NCBI RefSeq assembly: GCF_019797765.1
Contig: NZ_CP081862.1
Coordinates: 1,178,001 to 1,242,000 of the forward strand
Direction of reading: 5' to 3'
DNA length: 64,000 nucleotides
DNA from: Cellulomonas sp. C5510
GTDB taxonomy: Bacteria > Actinomycetota > Actinomycetes > Actinomycetales > Cellulomonadaceae
The translations under genes and the position numbers were made by a program. Below are positions 27,682 to 36,163 of this stretch, piece by piece. The notes beneath the pieces are model-generated. The model was not told the DNA's origin, made no database searches, and saw only the letters and a program-made list of their open reading frames with translations. The first letter of the stretch is position 1. Each line of letters opens with the position of its first letter.

Positions 27682-28344
27682 ATGCTGCCCCGAGCGTCCA
27701 CGCGGGACCTGCTCCGCGCCCTGCCGGCGCTGACCGGGAACCTGCCCGAGGTCGACCCGTACGCGCTGCCCGCCGACCCGGTGGAGGCGTTCGAGGTGTG
27801 GTTCGCCGCGGCGGTCGACGCCGGCGTGCCGGAGCCGCACGCGATGACGCTCGCCACGGTCGGCCCGGACGGGGCGCCGAGCGCGCGCGTCGTGCTGCTG
27901 GCCGACCTCGTCGACGGCGCGTGGGTGTTCGCGACCGACGCGCGCACGGTGAAGGCGCGCCAGCTCGCGGGCAACCCGCGCGCGTCCCTGTCCTTCTACT
28001 GGCAGCCGCTCGGGCGCCAGGTGCGTGTCGTCGGGACGGCGCACGCGCTGGACGACGCCACCTGCGCCGCGGACTTCCTGCGGCGCTCGCCGAGCTCCCG
28101 CGCGGCGGCGCTCGCGTCCCGGCCGGGGGAGGTCCTGCACTCGATCGAGGAGATGACCGGCGCCGTCGTCGCCGCCCGCTCCCGCGTGGACCGCGAGCCG
28201 CGGCTCGTGGTGCCGACCTGGCAGCTCTGGGCGGTGGACCCCGACGAGGTGGAGCTGTGGCAGGGCGACTCCGACCGCGCGCACCTGCGGGTGCAGTACG
28301 AGCGCGCCGACGGGCGGTGGGCCCGGCACCTCGGCTGGCCCTGA
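27682..28344 (+). CDS. pdxH: Pyridoxamine 5'-phosphate oxidase
   Basis: A 220-residue FMN enzyme that oxidises pyridoxamine or pyridoxine 5'-phosphate to pyridoxal phosphate. Typical segments are AMTLATVGPDGAPSARVVLL, FATDARTVKARQLAGNPRASL, FYWQPLGRQVRV and a C-terminal RVQYERADGRWARHLGWP close to the PdxH ending (RLAP in E. coli). Monocistronic; a -10-like CATACT at 27670-27675 lies 6 bases before the ATG, so it may be leaderless. Convergent with the membrane gene at 28352. Confidence 0.93.
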   Translation: MLPRASTRDLLRALPALTGNLPEVDPYALPADPVEAFEVWFAAAVDAGVPEPHAMTLATVGPDGAPSARVVLLADLVDGAWVFATDARTVKARQLAGNPRASLSFYWQPLGRQVRVVGTAHALDDATCAADFLRRSPSSRAAALASRPGEVLHSIEEMTGAVVAARSRVDREPRLVVPTWQLWAVDPDEVELWQGDSDRAHLRVQYERADGRWARHLGWP

Positions 28345-28351
28345 CCGGACC

Positions 28352-29389
28352 TCACGGCCGTGCCGGCGGCAGGGCGTCGGGTGCGACGTCCGACGCCCGC
28401 GCGGCGAGGTCGTGCAGCAGCCGCTCGAGAGGTCCGCGGCCGGACGTCGCTCGCCACAGCCAGCACAGCCCGACGACGCCGACGAGGAACGCGAGCCACG
28501 TCCCGGCGTCCGGCTCCCACACGACGGCGTCGCCCAGCAGCGCGATCGCCACGAGGTGCCCGGTGTACGCGGTCAGCGCGAGCGCACCGGTCGCGGCGAC
28601 GGGTGCGACGAGACGCGGTGCGGCGTCCGCGACCACGAGGCTCAGCGCGAGCACCGCGAGCGCCACGCCCGTGTTCGCGGCCACCTCGAGCGGCGAGGAC
28701 GAGTGCGGCTCCGTCGTGACCAGGGCCGCCAGGGTGCCGTCGGGCGTGACCGCGCGCGTGAGGAGCGCCGACGCCCCGTGGCCGACGACGGCGAGCGCGA
28801 CGCCGGCGCCGAGCAGCCGGAGCCGGACCCGGGTCGAGCGCAGGTCCGCGCGCCCCACCGCGAGCCCGACGAGGACGTACGCGAACCACACCACCGCGGG
28901 GTAGGAGGAGCCGGTGAGGATCTCGGTCCACGCGCGGGCGGGGAGCCGCTCGAGCGCGGGGTCGAGGGCGATCCGCAGCACCGGGCCGAGCACCGCGACC
29001 ACCGCCGCAGCGACGAGGAGCCGGCGGGGCGGGGCGCCCAGGAGCGGCACGGCGCAGGCGAACAGCACGGCGTACGTGGGGAGGATCACGGCCACCGGGG
29101 TGCCGAGCAGCTCGACGAGCACCCCGATCGCCAGCACCAGGAACGCCCGGACGAGGAGCCGGGTGCGGGCCTGGACGCGCCGGGTGCCCGCGACGGCCGC
29201 GTGGCCGCCGGACAGAAGCGCGACGGAGACGCCCGACAGCAGCACGAACGACGCCGCGGGGCGGCCGTCCGCGACCTGGGTGAGCGACCAGGGCCAGGGG
29301 TCCTGCGGGCCGCCGGGGCCGACGTGGGCGGTGACCATGCCGAGCACGGCGAGGCCGCGCGCCACGTCCACCCCGGCGATCCGCTGCAT
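28352..29389 (-). CDS. Multispanning membrane protein, DUF1624/DUF418-like acyltransferase
   Basis: A 345-residue protein with about ten hydrophobic segments. It opens with RIAGVDVARGLAVLGMVTAHV, the N-terminal signature of DUF1624/DUF418 and heparan-alpha-glucosaminide acetyltransferase-like families (conserved D-ARG and the helix-1 His). TGHLVAIALLGDAVVW in the C-terminal part is also typical. Such proteins probably transfer acyl groups to envelope sugars, but substrate and donor are unknown. Single gene, convergent with pdxH and divergent from the methyltransferase. Confidence 0.72.
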   Translation of the reverse strand: MQRIAGVDVARGLAVLGMVTAHVGPGGPQDPWPWSLTQVADGRPAASFVLLSGVSVALLSGGHAAVAGTRRVQARTRLLVRAFLVLAIGVLVELLGTPVAVILPTYAVLFACAVPLLGAPPRRLLVAAAVVAVLGPVLRIALDPALERLPARAWTEILTGSSYPAVVWFAYVLVGLAVGRADLRSTRVRLRLLGAGVALAVVGHGASALLTRAVTPDGTLAALVTTEPHSSSPLEVAANTGVALAVLALSLVVADAAPRLVAPVAATGALALTAYTGHLVAIALLGDAVVWEPDAGTWLAFLVGVVGLCWLWRATSGRGPLERLLHDLAARASDVAPDALPPARP

Positions 29390-29472
29390 GCCGTCACGCT
29401 AGTGCGTGACCGGTGGTCTCGGACAGCGAGACGTCGCGTACCGCCCACTGGAACGCACCCCCCGTGCCGCCC

Positions 29473-29478
29473 TACAGT
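29473..29478 (+). promoter_or_regulatory. -10 element of the methyltransferase gene (predicted leaderless)
   Basis: TACAGT ends 6 bases before the GTG at 29485, identical to the rnhA -10 box and at nearly the same distance. It supports 29485 as the start rather than the longer in-frame extension to 29413. Confidence 0.45.
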
Positions 29479-29484
29479 CGGCAG

Positions 29485-30306
29485 GTGACCGACACGCACC
29501 CGGCCGAGGTCTACACCCACGGCCACCACGACAGCGTGCTGCGCTCCCACCGGTGGCGCACCGCGGAGAACTCGGCGGCCTACCTGCTGCCCGCCCTGCG
29601 CCCGGGCCTGTCCCTGCTCGACGTCGGCTGCGGCCCCGGCAACCTGACCGTCGACCTCGCGTCACGCGTCGCACCCGGTGCCGTCGTCGGGGTCGACCGG
29701 TCCGAGAGGGTCCTCGAGCTCGCGCGCGAGGAGGCCGCGGCCGCCGGTGCCACCACCGTGACGTTCCAGGAGGGCGACGCGTACGCCCTGCCGTTCGAGG
29801 ACGCCACGTTCGACGTGACGCACGCCCACCAGGTGCTGCAGCACCTCGTCGACCCCGTGGCCGCGCTGCGGGAGCTGCGGCGGGTCACGAAGCCCGGTGG
29901 CGTGGTCGCGGTGCGCGACGCGGACTACTCGGGCATGACCTGGTACCCGCCCTCGCCGACGCTCGACGAGTGGTCGGCGCTGTACCACGAGGTCACGCAG
30001 GCCAACGGGGCGGAGGCCGACGCCGGGCGCCGGTTGCACTCGTGGGCGCTCGCCGCGGGCTTCGACCCGGACGGCCTCGTCGTGACGGCAGGTGTCTGGT
30101 GCTACGCGTCCGCCGAGGACCGCGCCTGGTGGTCCGACCTGTGGGCGGACCGCTGCGTCCAGTCCGACTTCGGCCGTCAGGCGGTCGAGCACGCACTGGC
30201 CGACGAGGTCGGCCTGGAGCAGCTCGCCGTCGGCTGGCGCGAGTGGGGCGACGCGCCGGACGGCTGGTTCGCCGTCCTGCACGGCGAGGTCCTCGCCCGC
30301 GTCTGA
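29485..30306 (+). CDS. Class I SAM-dependent methyltransferase
   Basis: A 273-residue methyltransferase of the UbiE/Methyltransf_11 type. The SAM-binding motif I is LLDVGCGPGNLTVDLA; motif II/post-I residues are VGVDRSERVLELA; EGDAYALPFEDATFDV and VLQHLVDPVAALRELRRVTKPGG follow the family pattern. The N-terminus has TDTHPAEVYTHGHHDSVLRSH, common in actinobacterial members. The substrate is unknown. Start at GTG 29485 was chosen from the -10 box 6 bases upstream. Confidence 0.88.
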   Translation: MTDTHPAEVYTHGHHDSVLRSHRWRTAENSAAYLLPALRPGLSLLDVGCGPGNLTVDLASRVAPGAVVGVDRSERVLELAREEAAAAGATTVTFQEGDAYALPFEDATFDVTHAHQVLQHLVDPVAALRELRRVTKPGGVVAVRDADYSGMTWYPPSPTLDEWSALYHEVTQANGAEADAGRRLHSWALAAGFDPDGLVVTAGVWCYASAEDRAWWSDLWADRCVQSDFGRQAVEHALADEVGLEQLAVGWREWGDAPDGWFAVLHGEVLARV

Positions 30307-30321
30307 CCCGCGGTGCGCCGT

Positions 30322-30327
30322 TAGGCT
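30322..30327 (+). promoter_or_regulatory. -10 element of the FAH-family gene (predicted leaderless)
   Basis: TAGGCT ends 6 bases before the GTG at 30334, so transcription should start at or next to the start codon. No Shine-Dalgarno sequence is present. Confidence 0.5.
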
Positions 30328-30333
30328 GGGCCC

Positions 30334-31116
30334 GTGCGCATCGCGAGGTTCACCACGGGGGACGACCCCCGCTACGCCCTGGTCGAGGGCGATCCCGGTC
30401 AGGAGCAGCTCGTCGTCATCACCGGCGACCCGATCTACACCCCGGTGCAGCCCACCGGCGAGCGCATCCCGCTCGGCGACGGCGTGCGGCTGCTGGCCCC
30501 GGTGATCCCGCGGTCCAAGATCGTCGGCGTCGGCCGCAACTACGTCGACCACGCCGCCGAGCTGGGCAACGAGGTGCCGACGGCGCCGCTGCTGTTCCTC
30601 AAGCCGAACACCTCGGTGGTCGGCCCGGACGACCCGATCGTGCTGCCGGACTGGACCGAGGAGGTCTCGTACGAGGCCGAGCTCGCCGTCGTCATCGGCA
30701 AGGTCACCAAGGACGTCCGCCCCGAGCACGCCCTCAGCCGCGTGTTCGGCTACACCGTGGCCAACGACGTCACCGCCCGGGACGCCCAGCGCAGCGACCC
30801 GCAGTGGACCCGCGCGAAGGGGTTCGACTCGTCCTGCCCGATCGGCCCCTGGGTCGTCCCGGGGCTCGACGTCGAGGACCTGGCCGTGCGGTCGCGCGTC
30901 AACGGCGAGGCCAAGCAGGACGGCCGCACGTCGCAGATGGTGTTCGACGTCGCCGCGCTGATCTCGTACATCTCCGAGGTGTTCACGCTGCTGCCCGGCG
31001 ACATCATCCTCACCGGCACCCCGGCGGGCGTCGGGCTGCTGGCCGAGCGGGACGTCGTCGAGGTCGAGGTCGAGGAGATCGGCACGCTGCGCAACCCGGT
31101 GCTGCGCCGCTCCTGA
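30334..31116 (+). CDS. Fumarylacetoacetate hydrolase family protein
   Basis: A 260-residue FAH-fold protein. The barrel shows KIVGVGRNYVDHAAELG, PLLFLKPNTSVVG, the metal-binding EEVSYEAELAVVIGK and VFGYTVANDVTARDAQ, and a C-terminal LPGDIILTGTPAGVG. Relatives hydrolyse or isomerise acylpyruvates or 2-hydroxyhepta-2,4-diene-1,7-dioate; many actinobacterial copies have no proven substrate. The same gene precedes gltX in Mycobacterium tuberculosis (Rv2993c-gltS), so its position is conserved and it may be housekeeping. Confidence 0.9.
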   Translation: MRIARFTTGDDPRYALVEGDPGQEQLVVITGDPIYTPVQPTGERIPLGDGVRLLAPVIPRSKIVGVGRNYVDHAAELGNEVPTAPLLFLKPNTSVVGPDDPIVLPDWTEEVSYEAELAVVIGKVTKDVRPEHALSRVFGYTVANDVTARDAQRSDPQWTRAKGFDSSCPIGPWVVPGLDVEDLAVRSRVNGEAKQDGRTSQMVFDVAALISYISEVFTLLPGDIILTGTPAGVGLLAERDVVEVEVEEIGTLRNPVLRRS

Positions 31117-31157
31117 CGCCCGGGCGCCCGCCGGTCGGGAGCGCCCCGTGCCCTCGC

Positions 31158-31163
31158 TAGGGT
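31158..31163 (+). promoter_or_regulatory. -10 element of gltX (predicted leaderless)
   Basis: TAGGGT ends 7 bases before the GTG at 31171. This placement argues that 31171 and not the in-frame GTG at 31162, which overlaps the box, is the start of gltX. Confidence 0.45.
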
Positions 31164-31170
31164 GGAGGCC

Positions 31171-32679
31171 GTGAGTCCTGCTGCCCCCGGCTCCGCGCCC
31201 GTGCGCGTCCGCTTCTGCCCGTCCCCGACCGGTACGCCGCACGTCGGCCTGATCCGCACCGCGCTGTTCAACTGGGCGTACGCCCGGCACGTCGGCGGCA
31301 CGTTCGTGTTCCGGATCGAGGACACCGACCCGGCGCGCGACTCCGAGGAGTCGTACCAGCAGCTGCTCGACGCGCTGCGCTGGCTCGGGCTGGACTGGGA
31401 CGAGGGCGTCGAGGTCGGCGGCCCGCACGAGCCGTACCGGCAGTCGCAGCGCATGGACCTGTACGCCGACGTCGCGCGCCGGCTGGTCGAGGGCGGGTAC
31501 GCCTACGAGTCGTTCACGACGCCGGAGGAGGTCGAGGCCCGGCACCGCGCCGCCGGCCGCGACCCCAAGCTCGGTTACGACGGCTACGACCGCGACCTCA
31601 CCGACGAGCAGAAGGCCGCGTACCGCGCCGAGGGCCGCGAGCCCGTGCTGCGGCTGCGCATGCCCGACGAGGACGTGACGTTCACCGACCTCGTCCGCGG
31701 CGACGTCACGTTCAAGGCCGGCTCGGTGCCGGACTACGTGATCGTGCGCGGCAACGGCCACCCGCTGTACACGCTGGTCAACCCGATCGACGACGCGCTC
31801 ATGGGCATCACCCACGTCCTGCGCGGCGAGGACCTGCTGTCCTCCACCCCCCGCCAGGTCGTGCTGTACCGAGCGCTGCTCGAGCTCGGCGTCGCCACCG
31901 TCATGCCGCAGTTCGGCCACCTGCCGTACGTGATGGGAGAGGGCAACAAGAAGCTCTCCAAGCGCGACCCCGAGTCGAACCTGTTCCTGCACCGGGAGCG
32001 CGGGTTCACCCCCGAGGGGCTGCTGAACTACCTGGCGCTGCTCGGCTGGTCCATCGGCCCGGACCGCGACATCTTCTCGGTCGCCGAGCTGGTCGAGGCG
32101 TTCGACGTCGCGGACGTCAACCCGAACCCGGCGCGGTTCGACCTCAAGAAGGCGGAGGCCATCAACGCCGAGCACGTCCGGCTGCTCGCGCCCGACGACT
32201 TCCGGGACCGCCTGGTGCCGTACCTGCACCACGCCGGCCTGGTGCCCGCCGACTCCTACGCCGACCTCGCGCCCGCCCACCGGGCGCTGCTGGACGCCGG
32301 CGCCCCGCTGATCCAGACCCGGGTGACGCTGCTCGGCGAGGCGGTGGGCATGCTCGGGTTCCTGTTCGTCGCCGACGACGCGCTCGTGGTCGAGGAGGAC
32401 GCCCGGGGCGCCCTCAAGGACACCGCCGCGCAGGTGCTCGACGCCGCCACGGAGGCGCTGTCCGCGCTGCCCGCCGACGGGTTCACCACCGAGGCCGTCC
32501 AGGAGGCCCTGCAGGCGGCCCTGGTGGACGGGCTGGGCATCAAGCCGCGGTTCGCGTTCACACCGCTGCGGGTCGCCGTCTCGGGCCGCCGGGTGTCGCC
32601 GCCGCTGTTCGAGTCGCTGGAGATCCTGGGCCGCGCGTCGACGCTCGCCCGGGTCGCCGCGCTGCGCGCCACGCTGTGA
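31171..32679 (+). CDS. gltX: Glutamyl-tRNA synthetase
   Basis: A 502-residue class I aminoacyl-tRNA synthetase. The HIGH motif appears as [11 protein letters not shown] and the KMSKS motif as [41 protein letters not shown] is the usual N-terminal region, interrupted here only for quotation (positions about 43-75). As most actinobacteria lack GlnRS, it is likely non-discriminating and also charges tRNA-Gln for transamidation. tRNA-Gln and tRNA-Glu lie 15 kb downstream, beyond the phage-tail cassette. The next gene overlaps its stop by 4 bp. Confidence 0.97.
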   Translation: MSPAAPGSAPVRVRFCPSPTGTPHVGLIRTALFNWAYARHVGGTFVFRIEDTDPARDSEESYQQLLDALRWLGLDWDEGVEVGGPHEPYRQSQRMDLYADVARRLVEGGYAYESFTTPEEVEARHRAAGRDPKLGYDGYDRDLTDEQKAAYRAEGREPVLRLRMPDEDVTFTDLVRGDVTFKAGSVPDYVIVRGNGHPLYTLVNPIDDALMGITHVLRGEDLLSSTPRQVVLYRALLELGVATVMPQFGHLPYVMGEGNKKLSKRDPESNLFLHRERGFTPEGLLNYLALLGWSIGPDRDIFSVAELVEAFDVADVNPNPARFDLKKAEAINAEHVRLLAPDDFRDRLVPYLHHAGLVPADSYADLAPAHRALLDAGAPLIQTRVTLLGEAVGMLGFLFVADDALVVEEDARGALKDTAAQVLDAATEALSALPADGFTTEAVQEALQAALVDGLGIKPRFAFTPLRVAVSGRRVSPPLFESLEILGRASTLARVAALRATL

Positions 32680-33422
32680 CGGCTCCCGCCTCCGGACCCC
32701 TGGTCGACGGCGTCCTGTTCGACGTCGACGACACCCTGGTCGACACGCACGGGGCGTTCGCCGCGGCGCTCGCCGCCGTCGCGCGCGAGTGGCTGCCGGG
32801 CCTGGACCCGGCACGCGACGCGGAGGTGCTCGCGCACTGGCGGGCCGACGCCCACGGGCGCTACCGGCAGTACACGCGCGGTGAGGTCGGCTACCGCGAC
32901 CAGCGGATGGGCCGCGCGAACGACCTGCACGCCGCGTTCGGCGGGCCCACGCTGGACGACGCGGCCTACGACCGGTGGAACTCCCTGTTCGAGGAGCGGT
33001 TCACGGGGGCGTGGGCAGCGCACGAGGACGCCGCGGCGACCGTCCGTCGCCTGCTGGACGCCGGGATCCGGGTCGGGGCGCTCACCAACGCCGCGACCGA
33101 GTACCAGGTGCGCAAGCTCACCCGGGCGGGCCTCGCCGACGACGTCCCGCTGCTGGTCGGCGTCGACACGCTCGGCTTCGGCAAGCCCGACCCCCGGGTG
33201 TTCGCCGAGGCGTGCCGCCGCCTCGGCACGGAGCCCGGGCGCACGGCGTACGTGGGGGACGAGCTGGACGTGGATGCCCGCGCCGCCGTGGCCGCCGGTC
33301 TGCGGGGCGTGTGGCTCGCCCGCCCGGGGCTGGGCCTCAAGGGCACGAACGCGACCGAGGCGCTGCCCGGCGACGTGGTGATCAGCGGGCTCGACGAGCT
33401 GCCGTGGGTGCTGGGGCTCTGA
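32676..33422 (+). CDS. HAD-superfamily hydrolase
   Basis: A 248-residue haloacid dehalogenase-type phosphatase. Motif I is DVDDTLVDT (nucleophile Asp and general acid Asp), motif II Thr is in GALTNA, motif III Lys in [10 protein letters not shown], and motif IV is [14 protein letters not shown] helical cap lies between motifs I and II. The substrate is unknown. The GTG start overlaps the gltX stop (GTGA), so it is co-translated with gltX. It is the last core gene before the tail cassette. Confidence 0.88.
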   Translation: MTAPASGPLVDGVLFDVDDTLVDTHGAFAAALAAVAREWLPGLDPARDAEVLAHWRADAHGRYRQYTRGEVGYRDQRMGRANDLHAAFGGPTLDDAAYDRWNSLFEERFTGAWAAHEDAAATVRRLLDAGIRVGALTNAATEYQVRKLTRAGLADDVPLLVGVDTLGFGKPDPRVFAEACRRLGTEPGRTAYVGDELDVDARAAVAAGLRGVWLARPGLGLKGTNATEALPGDVVISGLDELPWVLGL

Positions 33423-33454
33423 GCACGGCCGCGACGAGCGCCCCATGAGGCGTC

Positions 33455-34222
33455 TCACGCGCCCAGCCGCGCGCGCATCTTGCCGAGGGCTCGCTGCCGG
33501 ATCTTCCACGCGCTGCTGCGGTTGATCCCGAGGCGTTGCGCGATCTCGGCGTCCGGGACCGGATCGGGCTCGGAGAACCCGTACGCGAGCAGCGTCACCG
33601 TCCGTTCGACGCCCTCCAGCGCGTCCAGTGCGACCTCGACGAGAATGCGGCGCTCCACGGCCCCGGCGTGTGCCACGGGCTCGTAGGTGGGTGAGATGTG
33701 CCGGTCGATCGCGGACCCGTCCTCGCTCTCCGCGAGCGCCTCGACGGAGACGCTGTGGTGCACCGCGTCCCGGACGCTCCGGAATGCGTCGGCCGACATG
33801 CCCAGCTCCGGCGCAGTGGCCGCTGCGACGACCGGGTCGCCGCCCGCGGCGCCCAGGATCGAGAAGTAGCGCCGGGCGGTGCCGTGCGGCACGGACGGGC
33901 CAGGGCGTGCCGCAGAAGCGGCCCGGTTCATCTCGCTGCTCATCGTCAGCTTCACCACCCGGGCCACGCGCTGCCCCGGGCGGGTGGCCAGCACCGCGCT
34001 GTGAAAGGCGGTGAGCGCGGCCTGACGCCGCTCGTCCCGGTCGTCGATGGTCGCACGGGCACGGGCCGACGCGGCCCGCAGGCGAGGTGCGTAGTTCTCC
34101 GCGAGCCGCAGGAACGCCTCGGAGTCGCCGTCTCGCACGCGCTGGACCAGTGCGTCCTCGACCTCGGGCAGCAGGTCCGGCATCTGGGTCCGCGCCTCGA
34201 AGAGGTGGGCGACATCGGGCAT
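33455..34222 (-). CDS. Sigma-70 family-like sigma factor (putative regulator of the tail cassette)
   Basis: A 255-residue protein. Residues about 20-95 (VQRVRDGDSEAFLRLAENYAPRLR and following) look like a sigma region 2 domain, and the C-terminal residues 215-255 form a region 4 helix-turn-helix (DAEIAQRLGINRSSAWKIRQ). The middle is unlike ordinary ECF sigma factors. The start is the ATG at 34222. It lies at the downstream end of a minus-strand group of small genes and the phage-tail genes, so a role in switching on that cassette is a reasonable inference. No anti-sigma gene is visible beside it. Confidence 0.62.
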   Translation of the reverse strand: MPDVAHLFEARTQMPDLLPEVEDALVQRVRDGDSEAFLRLAENYAPRLRAASARARATIDDRDERRQAALTAFHSAVLATRPGQRVARVVKLTMSSEMNRAASAARPGPSVPHGTARRYFSILGAAGGDPVVAAATAPELGMSADAFRSVRDAVHHSVSVEALAESEDGSAIDRHISPTYEPVAHAGAVERRILVEVALDALEGVERTVTLLAYGFSEPDPVPDAEIAQRLGINRSSAWKIRQRALGKMRARLGA

Positions 34223-34419
34223 GGAGGCGTCCTTCCAAGTCTCTCCGGCGGTGCGTCGCGTCGCAGCCTGCGCGGATCGGAGTCGTACGGGAGCGGCCCG
34301 GCGGGGGCCGCGTCGTGTGTCGGGCTCCGCGGGGGTCGTTCCCGAGCCCGTCAGCGCGGTCGGGTGCGCTGTTCGCGCGACCGCCCGGGTCGAGGTCACG
34401 GTAGCACTCGCGTGAGGCG

Positions 34420-34806
34420 TCACACGCGGCTCGCGACGGCGGTGGCGACTGCGACGACGTCGCGGGTCTCCGGGGCGGTCGCGGTCGGTGCGCCGCCGTA
34501 CCAGGCGTTCAGTGCGACCTCGAGGCGTCGGGTGCTGCCGGCCAGTCGCGCGACCGCCTCCGCGAGGGTGGCTTCTCCGTCCCGCACCACTCTGCGCAGG
34601 GCCAGCCGGGCCTCGTCCAGCGCGACCTCCGCCGTGGGGTCGCTCGGGCGAGCGCTGCGCGACCGGCCGTGCTGCCGCTCCGGCGCCTCCGGGCGGGGGC
34701 AGGGCGTCCACTGGGCGGCTTCCGCCACCTCGAGGTGGAGGGCGAGCGTCCTGGCGTGCAGGACGAGGTCGCCGAGGGTGCTGCGGGCGTCGGTGCGGGC
34801 AGGCAT
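34420..34806 (-). CDS. Hypothetical protein (actinophage-like small protein)
   Basis: A 128-residue protein with two predicted helical stretches, residues 5-35 (STLGDLVLHARTLALHLEV) and 63-100 (ALDEARLALRRVVRDGEATL), joined by a basic Pro/Ser/Arg-rich linker. I do not recognise it with certainty; it is reminiscent of small helical proteins of actinobacteriophages. The start is the ATG at 34806. A GGCAAC...GCGCCACTGC motif related to the 22-bp repeats at 46967 and 47278 lies 65-94 bases upstream. It precedes the sigma-like gene by about 200 bases. Confidence 0.5.
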   Translation of the reverse strand: MPARTDARSTLGDLVLHARTLALHLEVAEAAQWTPCPRPEAPERQHGRSRSARPSDPTAEVALDEARLALRRVVRDGEATLAEAVARLAGSTRRLEVALNAWYGGAPTATAPETRDVVAVATAVASRV

Positions 34807-35209
34807 GTGTCCTCCGTGGGGATGCGACGCCGGTGCGATCCGGCTGGCCGGCGGTGTCCGGCGTACCAGGGCAGTGGCGCCCGGACGGCCCCGCGTTGCC
34901 GACCCGCTGACACGTCACCCAGTTGCGTCAGTGCGTGTCAGGGCCCCGTCCTACGCTGCCGGCAGTCCTCACGGAGAGGGCTGGGAGGGGTGAGCGAGGA
35001 TGCTGAACGGTGCGGGCTCGGGTGCGTCGGACGCGACGGCGGGGGGCCGCGAAGAGTGCTGCACGTGCGGGTGCGGGGAGCGCTTCGTGGTCTACCGCGA
35101 CGGTTCGCATCGGTTGCCCGCCTGCGGCACCCGCCTGGTCGTCGACCCGTCGCGCCGAGCTCGCGGGGCGGAGGTCGGGGCCTCCGGTGCGGGACGGCGC
35201 GCCGACGCC

Positions 35210-35791
35210 TCAGTCCGAGAGCTCGGCGGCCCGATCCGCCAGGTGCCGCAGGGCGACGGTCGCGTCGCGACGCTCGCGGGCGGGCAGCGCCCGGATCGCG
35301 TGCGTGTCGAGCCGGGTGAGGACGGACTGCGCGAGCGTGAGGGCGCGAAGCACGTCGTCCCCACTCAGCGGACCGCCGGACTCGACGAGAGCGACGGTCT
35401 CGCTGCGGCGCCGGCGGCGCTCGGCGGAACGCTCGCGCGGGGTGGCGGTGCGGTGGAAACCGGCCACGGCCAGATCGTCCTCGGCGACGCTCTCCCGGAC
35501 GAGGTTCCCGGTGTGGTAGCGCAGCGATGCCTGGATGGTCGGGGTGAGCTCCCGTGGGATGTTCGCCTCGGAGAACAGGTCGCCCACGAACGCGTGGTAC
35601 GCGTGCGAGCGGCCGCTCCAGTCCAGCGTGCCGTTGCGCGTCACGAAGTGCCCGCGAGCCTCCACGAGGGCTGAGGCGGCCCGGCGACGGAGCCGCGTCA
35701 GGTCGGCGTCCGCATCAGGGTGCACGAGCGCTCGGAGCGCGCCGACGGCGTCGTCCCGGATGGCGTCGAGCGAACGGTCACGGTGCGGCAT
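35210..35791 (-). CDS. Hypothetical protein of the tail cassette
   Basis: A 193-residue, Arg/Ala-rich, mostly helical protein. The most distinctive part is residues 48-105, with GHFVTRNGTLDWSGRSHAYH, DLFSEANIPRELTPTIQASL and RYHTGNLVRE, which looks like a compact conserved domain. A basic patch (RSAERRRRRSE) follows. I cannot name it; a regulatory or DNA-binding role is possible because it lies between the tail genes and the sigma-like gene. A small perfect inverted repeat (35817-35832) and a tandem repeat (35846-35923) lie directly upstream of its ATG. Confidence 0.6.
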   Translation of the reverse strand: MPHRDRSLDAIRDDAVGALRALVHPDADADLTRLRRRAASALVEARGHFVTRNGTLDWSGRSHAYHAFVGDLFSEANIPRELTPTIQASLRYHTGNLVRESVAEDDLAVAGFHRTATPRERSAERRRRRSETVALVESGGPLSGDDVLRALTLAQSVLTRLDTHAIRALPARERRDATVALRHLADRAAELSD

Positions 35792-35816
35792 GACGACGAC
35801 CGTATCCCACGCCTGA

Positions 35817-35832
35817 CGTCTCCCGCGAGACG
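35817..35832. promoter_or_regulatory. Small inverted repeat upstream of the 193-residue gene
   Basis: CGTCTC-CCGC-GAGACG, a perfect 6-bp inverted repeat with a 4-base loop, centred about 34 bases upstream of the ATG at 35791. It could be an operator or a small hairpin. Similar GCGTCTC/GAGACGC arms occur upstream of leuC at 48770-48790. Confidence 0.35.
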
Positions 35833-35845
35833 ACTCACGGATGAA

Positions 35846-35923
35846 CGGTAGCCCTGAGGGGTCGCCGGCACGCTACCGGTCCGGTAGCCCTGAGGGGTCG
35901 CCGGCACGCTACCGGTCCGGTAG
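35846..35923. repeat. 36-bp tandem repeat, two full copies plus 6 bp
   Basis: A 36-bp unit starts at 35846 and again at 35882 with no mismatch, and a third begins at 35918 (CGGTAG) before diverging. Each unit begins CGGTAG and has CTACCG near its end, so every unit can fold on itself and each junction (CTACCGGTCCGGTAG) is a near-perfect palindrome. It lies between the holin-like gene (ends 35939) and the 193-residue gene. Possible roles are terminator of the tail operon, operator array or recombination site. Confidence 0.75.
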
Positions 35924-35938
35924 CGCGCCGGCCTCCGG

Positions 35939-36163
35939 TCATCCGGCCGGGTCCGCCCGGGTCGCGGTCGGGTCGTCGGTGCCGGGCGATGTGTTCGGGA
36001 CTCCCCACACGCCGAGCGCGGTGAGGACGTTCGTCGCGACGACCACCCACGGGGGAACCGCCGGCAGACCGACCGCCAGGACGGACAGGACGGTGCCGAC
36101 GACGGCGACGACCGTCTTCGCGTAGGGCCGCCAGGACGGTGGCAGGAGGGCGTACAGGGTCAT
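35939..36163 (-). CDS. Small holin-like membrane protein
   Basis: A 74-residue protein with two hydrophobic segments (residues about 14-33 and 38-56: KTVVAVVGTVLSVLAVGL, WVVVATNVLTALGVWGV) and a charged C-terminal tail, the class II holin pattern. The start ATG at 36163 overlaps the upstream stop (ATGA). It follows the endolysin and a second small membrane protein, completing a lysis module. Last gene of the tail operon. Confidence 0.7.
   Translation of the reverse strand: MTLYALLPPSWRPYAKTVVAVVGTVLSVLAVGLPAVPPWVVVATNVLTALGVWGVPNTSPGTDDPTATRADPAG

Noticed and set aside
35846..35923. CRISPR array
   Set aside because: Only two contiguous 36-bp copies with no unique spacers and no cas genes; it is a tandem repeat.
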